Assembly: GCA_036346205.1 (NCBI GenBank) | Contig: JARFJB010001594.1 | Location: 1 to 64,000, forward strand | Origin: Vesta saturnalis | Lineage: Eukaryota > Arthropoda > Insecta > Coleoptera > Lampyridae | Reading direction: 5' to 3' | Length of the DNA stretch: 64,000 nt | Shown: positions 54,965 through 64,000 of the stretch, piece after piece | How positions within the stretch are numbered: the stretch's first letter is position 1 | Layout: every line of letters starts with the position of its first letter | Notes under the pieces: model-generated | Databases searched by the model: none | Told to the model about the DNA's origin: nothing | What the model saw: only the letters and a program-made list of their open reading frames with translations | Made by a program: the position numbers and the translations under genes

Positions 54965-56040
54965 TGTTGTTTGTATATCTAAATGAATAAATTGTTTGAT
55001 ACAACTGTTTTTTTTTTACTAGTAGATATTAAATGCACCCAATGCTTACTAGTACTCAGTGTCACATTTAGCTTTTCGGAGGCGCAGTTAATAGGATATG
55101 ATATGACACGAATGTGAAAATCATGCATATCACCATCATTCACATTCATATCTATAATCAATTTTAAATTCATGCTGACAACTTTCATGGTCGTATAGTA
55201 TTTGGGATAAATGTTGAGCACGAATAAAGTTCCTAGATATACCCAAGGACTTTAAGCATGAACACCTCTAGTTTGTACTCACCAGTCACCATAATGCATA
55301 GTTTCAGTAGGTTGCACCTGTAATGATTTAGAACGGAAATTAGAGATACTGTTTTTTATCTATCAGTTCATTTCCACATCAACTCAGGAAGAGATTTGAA
55401 TCAAAAGTGTGACTAAAGCCTATAGATTTTTAAAAATAAATATTAAAACGGATTAGAGGCCCCTTAGAAAGCGAGGTCCCGAGTTATAGCCTCAAGTGCC
55501 TAATAGTGAATGTGACACTTCAGTACTACTAAGAAACTAGATAAGCGAATTTTATTGAAGTTTGAGTTATTTTACGTAATTTATCTCTATGAATTTCCCT
55601 TTTTTGTAACGAGTGATAGATAATTTTTTTTGGAATAACTACAGCGCAACCTCTTATAGAACATCCGATAGTTACCCTAAAATAGTAATTACCCATCACT
55701 TAGTTTCAAATCTTTCTGTGGCAGAGGTGTGACAAAAATCTGTGCAAAACGAGAAAAGCATACACATCCTCAGAAAAATTAGGTTAAAGGATTTTAAAGT
55801 TACCGTGAACTCTAATTGGCTGCCAAACAAAATACACTGCCTATGCCCAAAAAAAACTGTATACAATTTTTTTCATATATTTTATAGGAAGTGCAACTAC
55901 TGCATTCGTAGACGTATTATACTGTGGTTAAACCTCTCACTTTCTTGGCTACGGTCAAAGAATATTTACTTTCTTTGCTACGGTTCCAGTCATTGAGAAA
56001 ATAGGGAGTCAGGGGTATATTTCTTTATACGTAGGTATAA
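54965..56040. other. Region downstream of the P-element gene
   Basis: Should hold the right end of the P element, which I could not place. A mirrored pair, CTTACTAGTACTCAGTGTCA (about 55046) and TGACACTTCAGTACTACTAAG (about 55511), spans ~490 bp and may be a small separate element. The minus-strand frame 54979-55221 has no recognised family. Confidence 0.4.
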
Positions 56041-56071
56041 TGGTTAGGATACATTTATACAAAACATAAAC

Positions 56072-56287
56072 ATGGATAAACAAAAATTAAGCATTTTATA
56101 TTTCAATATCCGTGGTCTAATGAATAAGGCACAAGATCTGGAATTAATCGTTATAGGAATAAATCTTAACATTATACTATTAACTGAAACATTGTTATAT
56201 TTGGGCGAGAACATCAAAAACAATAACTACAATGAAATCAACTTAGTTAACAATACACGAAGTGGTGGAATACTTTCCATATTTTAA
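56072..56287 (+). pseudogene. LINE endonuclease N-terminal fragment
   Basis: MDKQKLSILYFNIRGLMNKA, then NIILLTETLL and SGGIL, ending after 71 codons. This is the start of the APE-type endonuclease of non-LTR retrotransposons (NIRGL, TET, GG). The rest of the element is absent. Confidence 0.72.
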
Positions 56288-56334
56288 AAAAATTTAGTCT
56301 AGGAAGCTATTAAAATTACCATTAAAAACATTTC

Positions 56335-56540
56335 TTGTTTGTATACAAAAATGAAATCTCCTTTATTGAGATTAAACCGGTCTAATATCGTTTGCTCCAT
56401 CCCTTGTATGTACTAATTGTTATAAATATTGTATAGGACATACTTCTAAGAATAATTCTCATAAAAGTGACGCTAAAAGGAGAATTTAGTCATGTGCCTT
56501 AAACGAACATAAATCATTGCATGAACTAGGTATATAATAA
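56335..56540 (+). pseudogene. Penelope GIY-YIG fragment
   Basis: Broken frames read RSNIVCSIPC, CTNCYKYCIGHTSKN and SCALNEHKSLHEL, corresponding to the PC..C..CYIGQT...H region of a Penelope-type GIY-YIG endonuclease. Too short and broken to function. Confidence 0.55.
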
Positions 56541-56562
56541 TGTTAAAATACTGAAACAAAAA

Positions 56563-56925
56563 ACCGAGCTGATGGCGTAGGCACGACCTGCTTAGCATTC
56601 GGGAGGTAATGGGTTCAATTCCCGTTACAGTCTACCTTGTATGAGGGTTTTTTCAGGGGGTTTTTCTCATACACATGTAGCGGTATATGCACACCATGTG
56701 CGGCTACTTAGGTGAATGCTGGGGTAGTATTTTCCCCCTCAGAACCCTAACTCCGTTCCTTTCGATCCTATCCTGACCACACCCATCCTTAATCCCACCA
56801 TGCATATATACATAATGTATGTATGTATGCTGGGAATCCATGATTGTGACTGAAGGAGCTCGGAAAGATCGAGCAGCCCGCCTTCGAATGAATTTCGTGG
56901 CCCTTTCCTTTTCCCTGAAAAACAC
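56563..56925 (+). mobile_element. tRNA-derived SINE
   Basis: The head GAGCTGATGGCGTAGGC (A-box-like) is followed by CTGCTTAGCATTCGGGAGG, which looks like a tRNA-Ala(AGC) anticodon arm, and GGTTCAATTCCC (B box, 56612-56623). The ~290-bp body contains the segment also found inverted at 24186-24360. It would be transcribed by RNA polymerase III if active. Confidence 0.8.
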
Positions 56926-57285
56926 AAGTATTTTATCTAAAAGTTTGTTTTTAGAAATTATTTGTAATAAAACTGCAGAAACATTTTAAACAAAAAATCA
57001 GATACTAATAAACTTAGTAATATCTTCCATTTGAAACTAAGCCAGATTAATGTTTTTATCGCCTTTTTTAATGTTAAATCGTTTTAATATCAGTTAATGT
57101 TAACATATTCATTTTTTAATTATCTTAAATCACATTAGTTTCTGTCGTAATATTGTAAATTTTAATTTGAAGTTATTATTCTTCATTTATTGTTTGTCTA
57201 CTTTTTTGTAATCCTCAGAATAGTAAGTTTAACATTAATTAGGTTCAATATTAATTAACTGCATCCGCAATAAATTTATCTATAC

Positions 57286-57289
<4 letters not shown>
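56926..57289. other. AT-rich interval, nothing recognised
   Basis: No feature seen. Confidence 0.4.

Positions 57290-57354
<65 letters not shown>
57290..57354. repeat. (TA)n microsatellite left of mariner F
   Basis: TA array running directly into the mariner F terminus CAAGGTGATTC. Confidence 0.93.
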
Positions 57355-57356
<2 letters not shown>

Positions 57357-59841
57357 AGGTGATTCTAAAATAGGTGGTCAAAATTTGGGAGCTGATGCAG
57401 GATAGCAATGCAAACAAAAAAGTTCCTATCAACTTGGGTCGTAAAATGCATCATTACGAGATACAGGGTGTTTAGTTTTCAATTTGATAAGTTAATTTAT
57501 TTAATATTTCCGTTAGTTTTCAATAAATAGCTTTCAAATTTGTAGCATTGCCTATAATTCTTATGCCGAATAACGTGATTTATCTAATTTCAATGTATCG
57601 TTCAGATAGCGCTAGTTGCCGCATATTTTTGTGATTAAAAATGACTTAACTTTTTTCTAACAAAAAGTGTCAACTTTTTAAAGGCACGATTGGATTCTGC
57701 GATCAATATTGCATAAAAAAGGTATACCTTATTGAGCTCGCTGTCTGTAACCATTTCCGAATAAAACTCAATTTCACATTTCAATTCTCAATTATTGGTA
57801 TTATTACAATTCGGAGAAGTCAGTAGAATATTATTGAAATAAATGATTATAAACAGATTTAACAGAAAATATGAATAAATTACCGATAATCATATCATTT
57901 CAATTCTCAAAGTGTCCTCCATTTTTCTGTATACACTGTTGCAGTCTTCTCATAATTGAAAATACTACACGATTTAGTCTTTGCTCTTGTATTATTTCAT
58001 TGAAAGCGTCTTTAATTCGCTGGCGCAGTTCCTCAACGGTTTCAATCAACTGAGCATATACTTTATTTTTCACTTGTCCCCAAACATTGAAATCCATAGG
58101 ATTGAGATCTGATCACCTAGGGGGCCAAATTAAAGTAGCCTCATAGCCTCGGCCTATCCATTGATTTGGAAAATTTTCGGATAGCCATATACGACACTGT
58201 CGACTAAAATGGGGAGGGGCCCGATCATGCATATACCATAGGGCACGCCTCCTCGCTAAAAGAATGTCTTCCAAAAGTTCATAAAGTTGATTGGATAAAA
58301 AATCGTCGTACGTTTCTCCAGTTAAATTACCTTGGAGAATGCGGTAGCCTAGAAGTTGAGTCCCAAGTGTTGCAGCCCAGACATTAATTTTGAAAGAATG
58401 TTGGTAATGAATAGTTTTTCTGGCGTGCGGATTCTCATCGGGCCAAACATGTTCATTATGCATGTTCAAAACTCCGTTTCTGGTGAAAGTAGCCTCATCG
58501 CTAAAGATGATATTTGAAAGAAAGTTGGGGTCCTGTTCATGCTTCCTCAGGAGCAATCCACAAAATCTCATGCGTATGGGTCTATCACCTGGCAAAATAT
58601 CCTGGACTTGACGGTAATGGTACGGATGTAATTGTTGTTCTTTTGCAACTCTCAAAACAACTGGTTGTGACACTTGAATTTGTAGTGACACACACCTAGT
58701 ACTAACAGTATCTTCAATAATATTCAAAATATTCTCCTCATTTGCAACTGATCTCACAGTCCTTCGTCTTTCCCTATCAGCAGTCTGATGCTTCAAAGTT
58801 CCACTTTCACGTAAGCGGCGTTCAGTAGACAGAAATGTTTTATAATTAGGCAGATTTCTTGTGGGATATTTTTCACTGTACCGTCTCACAGCAGCCCGTG
58901 CACTTCCAAGACATTCGCCCAACACCAGCAGCATATCAACATACTCAGAAAATGTGTAGAGCGGCATTTTAATTTAACAACGATGCAAAACACAATTTCA
59001 AACAATTTAACCGTTAATGACAGATAGCGAAATATTAGCAAGCTACTGTCAGTGCCTACTTTTTTTACGTTTCAGTGCCATACGAATGCGAATGTATGAT
59101 TGGATTACACACGAACAAGGTCCATGTAATGAAAAATTTCAGTTTTATCGACAACGGTTGTAGATGTCGCGTTTCATAAGTTGATTGAAACAGTTGAGGA
59201 ACTGCGCCAGCGAATTGAAGACGCTTTCAATGAAATCATGTAGTATTTTCAATTATAAGAAGATTGCAACAGCGTATACAAGAAAATGGAGGACACTTTG
59301 AGAATTGAAATGATATCCTTATCGGTAATTTATTCATATTTTCTGTTAAATCTGTTTATAATCATTTATTTCAATAATATTCTACTGACTTCTCCGAATT
59401 GCACTAATAAAAATAATTGAGAATTGAAATGTGAAATTGAAATCGGAAATGGTTACAGATAGCGAGCTCAATAAGGTATACCTTTTTTATGCAATATTGA
59501 TCGCAGAGTCCAATCGTGCCTTTGGAAAGTTGATACTTTTTGTTAGAAAAAAGTTACGCCATTTTTAACCACAAAAATATGCGCAACTAGCGCCATCTGC
59601 ACGGTACATTGAAATTAGATAAATCACATTATTCGGCATAAGAATTATAGGCATTGCTACAAATTTGAAAGCTATTTATTGAAAACTAACGGAAATATTA
59701 AATAAATTAACTAATCAAATTGAAAACTAAACACCTCCGTAATGGTGCGTTTTACGACCCAAGTTGATAGGAACTTTTTTGTTTGCATTACTATCCTGCA
59801 TCAGCTCCCTAATTTTGAACACCTATTTTAGAATCACCTTG
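57355..59841 (-). mobile_element. Mariner family F, ~680-bp arms, in a (TA)n array
   Basis: Ends CAAGGTGATTCTAAAATAGG (57355) and the mirrored right end at 59841, both against TA sequence. Left arm 57355-58047, right arm about 59180-59841 with a ~24-30-bp deletion. The left arm includes the last ~49 codons of the transposase, and the right arm therefore carries an inverted copy of them (VEELRQRIEDAFNEIM near 59190). An inner ACAGGGTGTT motif is at 57462. Confidence 0.9.
57900..58967 (-). pseudogene. Mariner F transposase, one in-frame stop
   Basis: 356 codons in a single frame from MPLYTFSEYVDMLLVLGECL to KNGGHFEN. A DUF4817-like N-terminus (AVRRYSEKYPTRNLPNY), VLRVAKEQQLHPYHYRQV, IIFSDEATFTRNG (first D), INVWAATLG, MHDRAPPHFSRQ (second D), WIGRGYEATLIWPPR, then TGA at 58113-58115, SDLNPMDFNVWG (third D, 43 residues after the second) and the C-terminal EELRQRIKDAFNEI. 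There are no frameshifts. The stop replaces the S of the conserved RSPDL motif (TCA to TGA) and the next codon is S for P. It is the best-preserved transposase in the window. Confidence 0.9.
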
Positions 59842-59849
59842 TATATGTA

Positions 59850-59850
<1 letters not shown>

Positions 59851-59914
<64 letters not shown>
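59851..59914. repeat. (TA)n microsatellite right of mariner F
   Basis: Together with 57290-57354 it brackets the element. It also borders the Penelope fold-back on its other side. Confidence 0.93.
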
Positions 59915-59916
<2 letters not shown>

Positions 59917-60001
59917 CTATTTAGATTTCCACAAGTATTCATGTTTAAATAAGACAATTTTTCTTTAAAACTTGTGTAAATAAACGTAAAATTAATTCAA
60001 C

Positions 60002-60032
60002 GTTTCGGGAACGTCCTTTGTTCCTTTGTCAA
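60002..60032 (-). ncRNA. Hammerhead-like core, left arm of Penelope fold-back
   Basis: The minus strand reads TTGACAAAG, GGAAC-AAAGGAC-GTTCC stem, then CGAAACG. The CUGAUGA box is degenerate (TTGACAA). Confidence 0.4.
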
Positions 60033-60105
60033 AATTTATTTGACAATTACAGAAATTGAAATAAGGTAACTATTTTTAACAAGTACAAAATATGAAACAA
60101 GGTAA

Positions 60106-60565
60106 CTAATTTAATTTTAATCTGGACGAGTGTGTTTGACTTCGGGTAGTTGGTCTAGTATGTGATGTAGAAGGTGCAGAAGTGGGGACGCCTGGAATAG
60201 TTGCAGCATAAGTGTTTGAAATTGCTGGAAGATTTGGAGTTGGTTGAAATGTAGAATCAACTTGTTTAATGATATTCTTCCAAATTTGTGGCAATTCTTG
60301 CTTGTAAGGTATATATAGGTGCAATTAAACGGATATTGTTGGTATTAATTTGGTGTCCTGTATCTAAATGATGTGTAGCTAAAGACGATGAAGGATTGTG
60401 CTGTTTAATTGCTAATTGGTGTTCATCGGCTCTCGCATACAATATTCTGTTAGTTTGTCCTATGTAAGTTCTTCGACAGTTGTTGCACGGTATCTCATAC
60501 ACTCCTTGGCTTTCATTAGGAACTTTGTCTTTGGGGTTTCTTAAAAGTTGGTATTCAAACCACAT
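60106..60565 (-). pseudogene. GIY-YIG endonuclease end, left arm
   Basis: GVYEIPCNNCRRTYIGQTNR, EHQLAIKQHNPSSSLATHHL and INTNNIRLIAP are typical of Penelope GIY-YIG domains (two cysteines, YIGQT). After a frameshift near 60280 a tail rich in P, T and S follows (TFQPTPNLPAISN...) and ends SSRLKLN. Only the endonuclease part of the original protein is present. Confidence 0.87.
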
Positions 60566-60576
60566 TCAACTTTGTC

Positions 60577-60959
60577 CCAACTTTTAAGAAACCCCAAAGA
60601 CAAAGTTCCTAATGAAAGCCAAGGATATGATACGTGCAACAACTGTCGAAGAACTTATAGGACAAACTAACAGAATATTGTGCGAAGCCGATGAACACCA
60701 ACTAGCAATTAAACAGCACAATCCTTCATCGTCTTTAGCTACACATCATTTAGATACAGGACACCAAATTAATACCAACAATATCAGTTTAATTGCACCT
60801 ACAACAAGTTGATTCTACATTTCAACCAACTCCAAATCTTCCAGCAATTTCAAACACTTATGCTGCAACTATTCCAGGCGTCCCCACTTCTGCACCTTCT
60901 ACATCACATACTAGACCAGCTACCCGAAGTCAAACACACTCGTCCAGATTAAAATTAAA
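60577..60959 (+). pseudogene. GIY-YIG endonuclease end, right arm
   Basis: Inverted copy of the left arm: CNNCRRTY... damaged to TTVEELIGQTNRILC, then the same EHQLAIKQHNPSSS and a shortened LIAPTTS. The 48-bp deletion removes the linker before the PT/S-rich tail. Confidence 0.85.
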
Positions 60960-61036
60960 TTAGTTACCTTGTTTCATATTTTGTACTTGTTAAAAATAGT
61001 TACCTTATTTCAATTTCTGTAATTGTCAAATAAATT

Positions 61037-61069
61037 CTTGACAAAGGGAACAAAGGACGTTCCCGAAAC
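61037..61069 (+). ncRNA. Hammerhead-like core, right arm of Penelope fold-back
   Basis: CTTGACAAA, GGGAAC-AAAGGAC-GTTCCC stem II (6 bp), GAAACG. Confidence 0.42.
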
Positions 61070-61124
61070 GTTGAATTAATTTTTACGTTTATTTAAACAA
61101 GTTTTAAAGAAAAATTGTCTTATT

Positions 61125-61129
<5 letters not shown>

Positions 61130-61178
<49 letters not shown>
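61130..61178. repeat. (TA)n microsatellite
   Basis: TA array at the outer end of the Penelope fold-back. Confidence 0.93.
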
Positions 61179-61183
<5 letters not shown>

Positions 61184-63706
61184 TGTGATGGCTATATCGT
61201 GAAAATATTTAATATAATTAAATTATTATTAATGTTAGGGGATAGAGTTCTATATTTAGAATTAAACTAAAAATGCTCCGGACTAACTCAGTATCTTCTT
61301 GGGGATAGGGTTCTAATATTTGGAATTTCGTTGGTAAATAAAATAAAAATATTTAACTTTTATTATTATTATAAAAATTTAAATCTTTTCAAATATTTTT
61401 CGTGCAATCAAAAGAAATCTCATTTCACACATGGAAATATTCATGTCAATAATTAAATTGTAATTTGTAATTAATAGTTTCAATGTGAAACAGACTTCGT
61501 TGGAATTTGCACAAATTACGCATGCGTTGCGTGCTTGCTAACTTAAATAAATGCAGCCTGTCAAACATTTCATCAAAGGATCTAAAATTAGTGAGTACAA
61601 TTTTGATTTTCTTCAAAGTAAAATTATTATTTTTATAATTACACCTGTTCATTGACTTTTCAGATATTGATACATTTTGTCGCACAAACATTTGTACACA
61701 ATCAAACAAAAAACATAAATACAGGACATCAAAAGGATAATCAATGCAATAGTTGGGTTATGATAGAAAATTTTAACTCACATGTGTTGTTGCAATTTCC
61801 AAAGAATGGTCACATTAGACTTGTTCCATATTAACATTGGACGTAGACTTCTTTCCATGTATCGATGATACTGCCTTGCTGTTGAAAATGGTGTTGCTTA
61901 ATTTCCATAACTTCATCCAAATCCATTAACTTGTGACAAATCTTCCTCGTGGTAAATACGATGTACTTATGTAATATGTTCATATACTTTCAGACAAGTA
62001 CTTTTATTTTATCTGTATATTTAAATGTTGATTTAAATATTTAATCATTTTTCGGATTAAACCTGTATTTTATTCTTATATAAAATTTTATATTTACTTG
62101 AACTTTTATTTTAGATGCCGATATGAAGTTAAATTTATTTTATAACCTCCATCACTTTCAAAAAAATAAACGTCACATCCAAAATAACTGAAGGATTTTA
62201 TTGACATACAAAAAATGCACGTAACCCGATGTTTAAACACGATTTCGAAATGAAACAAATACAATATTATCGACAATTATAATCGGTAACCTTAGTTTTA
62301 AATTTTGTTATAGGTTAAAACAATTGTTTCTGAAATCTCAACTCTATGTCGATCGTGGTTCAAATCCGATAATGGTAACGAAAATTTTAACTTACATGTT
62401 AACAAAAGCACTACTAGCACTATGACTTGTTAGTCACAAAAAATTACAAAAGCAAAAGAAAGCAAGAGAGCAATAAATCAGGAGCAATTCCTTTTATACT
62501 TTTCTCATGGATACCAAATTTTCAATTTTTTTTCTACATTACATACAAAAGATCCTAGCATCTGATTGGTCTAAACAAAATTGTTAAATTAACTAAAACA
62601 TAAATTATGCCATAACTTTTTCAAATCCATTCGGATTTGCTTTTTAAATACATTTTTAAAATCAAGGCAACTTTCTGCATAAAAAGACACCTCACTTGCC
62701 ATACTTCGCTTCAAGAATTTACATTTTGACAAACTAATACCTAAATTTACTAATATTTAACAAATTTTATATTTATAACTAAACTAATTACATATTCAAC
62801 TTCTACATAAAAAACTGTATAAGAATACACCTATTTCAGCCCATTTTACCTAGTTTTAGCAAAATTTCTACTTTCATACCTTAATTTTAGTTAGTTAACC
62901 CAACTTTTCTAATTTTATGTTTAGATTACATATTTACTGTTAATTTCCTTGTGAAAATGAGGGAAACCTACTATTATATGCTTTCATAATTTATTCTGAA
63001 CTTATCCTATAAAAACTATAAATTTGTAAAATTCTTAAATATAGTACTTAACCTAACTTTATATAATTTACTTTTAACTTGCGTTTTAAATGTCTATATC
63101 ACTTGAAATGTTTATCTAATATGTTCTTATATATGTCTCTAACACAATCACTGTTTATATGTTCATAATTTTATCGTTTCACGTTTCCATATTGTTAACA
63201 CACTTTGTAAGTCACTACCACTTCTTATGCACTTTTTAAACACTTTGTCTGTGATTTACCAATATACTGTCTTCGTACCATAACCCTTTTTTATATTTCG
63301 CAGAGTTTATGCATTGTACCTATTACTATACATGTTCTACACATTAGAATTATCGTACTTCATGTAAGCAATATCTGTCACGTGTTTAAATTGCTTAAAT
63401 AAATTGATTTAAATGTGAAATTACTTATATATCTTAAACGAAACTAATCGTACACACTAATATGAATCGTGTTGACCTTTCTCACATGCTACTGGTACAG
63501 CTCATTGCTTTTATGAATATAACAACCTTGTACATACCCCACAAAACCTGTTTTGTTGCATCAAAACCATATTTTTATACTCGTATACTATTTTTTTCTC
63601 ATAACGAACTGTATACTCCTTCAATATTATTTAAACTTGCATACTATATAGAATTTAAGCTCGATAAACTCTATCCCCTTTATTATGCCTATTTCTAACC
63701 ATCGCA

Positions 63707-63712
<6 letters not shown>
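61179..63712. other. AT-rich interval, no recognised gene
   Basis: A ~30-bp word (GGGGATAGAGTTCTAATATTT-like) occurs twice, near 61239 and 61311. A GGTTCAAATCC at 62358 is an isolated B-box-like match. Nothing else recognised. Confidence 0.4.

Positions 63713-63777
<65 letters not shown>
63713..63777. repeat. (TA)n microsatellite
   Basis: TA array; flanking sequence not recognised. Confidence 0.93.
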
Positions 63778-63779
<2 letters not shown>

Positions 63780-64000
63780 TGTATATAAACTGGCGCATTT
63801 CCTACTCGCGGCGTTATTCTTTTGACAGTTCTGAGGCGAAAATCTATATACAAAAATGTCGGGTCTGCTTCCGTTTCTCCACACGAAGTCACCAAAGTTT
63901 TTTTTCAGCTCCTATTTTCGCAATTGATATCAAAAGTGGAAGATAAAGATTATATTTTTTGTCTAAGTACCATAGGTAAATCTATTCGGAATAACTTAAA

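Larger units (their letters stand above)
59945..61129. mobile_element. Penelope fold-back (two inverted 3' halves)
   Basis: Arms about 59945-60550 and 60577-61129 are near-perfect reverse complements around a ~27-bp centre; the right arm lacks ~48 bp. Each arm contains the GIY-YIG coding end, a PT/S-rich C-terminal tail and a hammerhead-like core, and each outer end reaches a (TA)n tract. The reverse transcriptase is absent from both halves. Confidence 0.9.

Noticed and set aside
62350..62370. GGTTCAAATCC, a possible tRNA or SINE B box
   Set aside because: No A box, no foldable T stem and no second copy were seen; a chance match is likely.
1..64000. CRISPR arrays, bacterial operons, integrons or phage genes
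   Set aside because: No spaced repeats of the right kind, no ribosome-binding sites and no prokaryotic gene density; all recognised genes are eukaryotic mobile-element types with introns.

Overview
This is eukaryotic, AT-rich, almost gene-free DNA packed with transposable elements, most likely from an arthropod and probably an insect. I infer this from the DD41D-type mariner transposases with DUF4817-like N-termini, the P element with short introns, the Ty3/gypsy element with a tRNA-Lys primer site, the Penelope-like elements and the (TA)n arrays. I cannot name the species, and I see no confident host gene.

Layout. 1-6 kb: an IS630/Tc1/mariner element with 282-bp inverted repeats and a D-E spacing near 82 residues, then a long-armed mariner copy (family A) carrying a nested MULE fragment and a tRNA-like insert. 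7.3-9.9 kb: a DD41D mariner (B) with ~660-bp arms. 10.4-12.1 kb: a long non-coding repeat whose inverted copy is at 30.0-31.9 kb. 12.2-19.9 kb: a mariner (C) inserted in a (TA)n array and split by a minus-strand Ty3/gypsy LTR element. 20-22.3 kb: a poorly explained stretch with two exon-like segments. 22.3-24.7 kb: a second family-A copy in the opposite orientation, a SINE piece and a hairpin. 25.4-26.2 kb: a dead Tc1 transposase. 26.5-28.9 kb: a GT-rich degenerate satellite, a MITE and a long TG/CG tract with a G-quadruplex motif. 32.8-33.6 kb: a dead mariner. 34.0-35.9 kb: a decayed protein-primed family-B DNA polymerase of Polinton/adintovirus type. 37.4-39.3 kb: a Penelope-like element. 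40.0-44.5 kb: mariner E interrupted by the nearly intact mariner D. 45.1-45.4 kb: a C2H2 zinc-finger remnant. 45.75-54.96 kb: a multi-exon P-element transposase gene interrupted by a 6.5-kb element whose own spliced minus-strand gene looks like a distant P-type transposase. 56-57 kb: a LINE endonuclease fragment, a Penelope fragment and a tRNA-derived SINE. 57.4-59.8 kb: the nearly intact mariner F inside a (TA)n array. 59.9-61.1 kb: a Penelope fold-back. The rest is AT-rich DNA in which I recognise nothing.

The most notable points are the 6.5-kb nested element with decameric repeats in the same orientation at both ends; the repeated finding that mariner terminal inverted repeats run into the 3' coding end of the transposase; and at least eight hammerhead-ribozyme-like cores, most of them in Penelope-like ends. 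Many frameshifts fall on A/T homopolymers, and one LTR segment shows systematic homopolymer shortening, so some apparent gene breaks may be sequencing errors.
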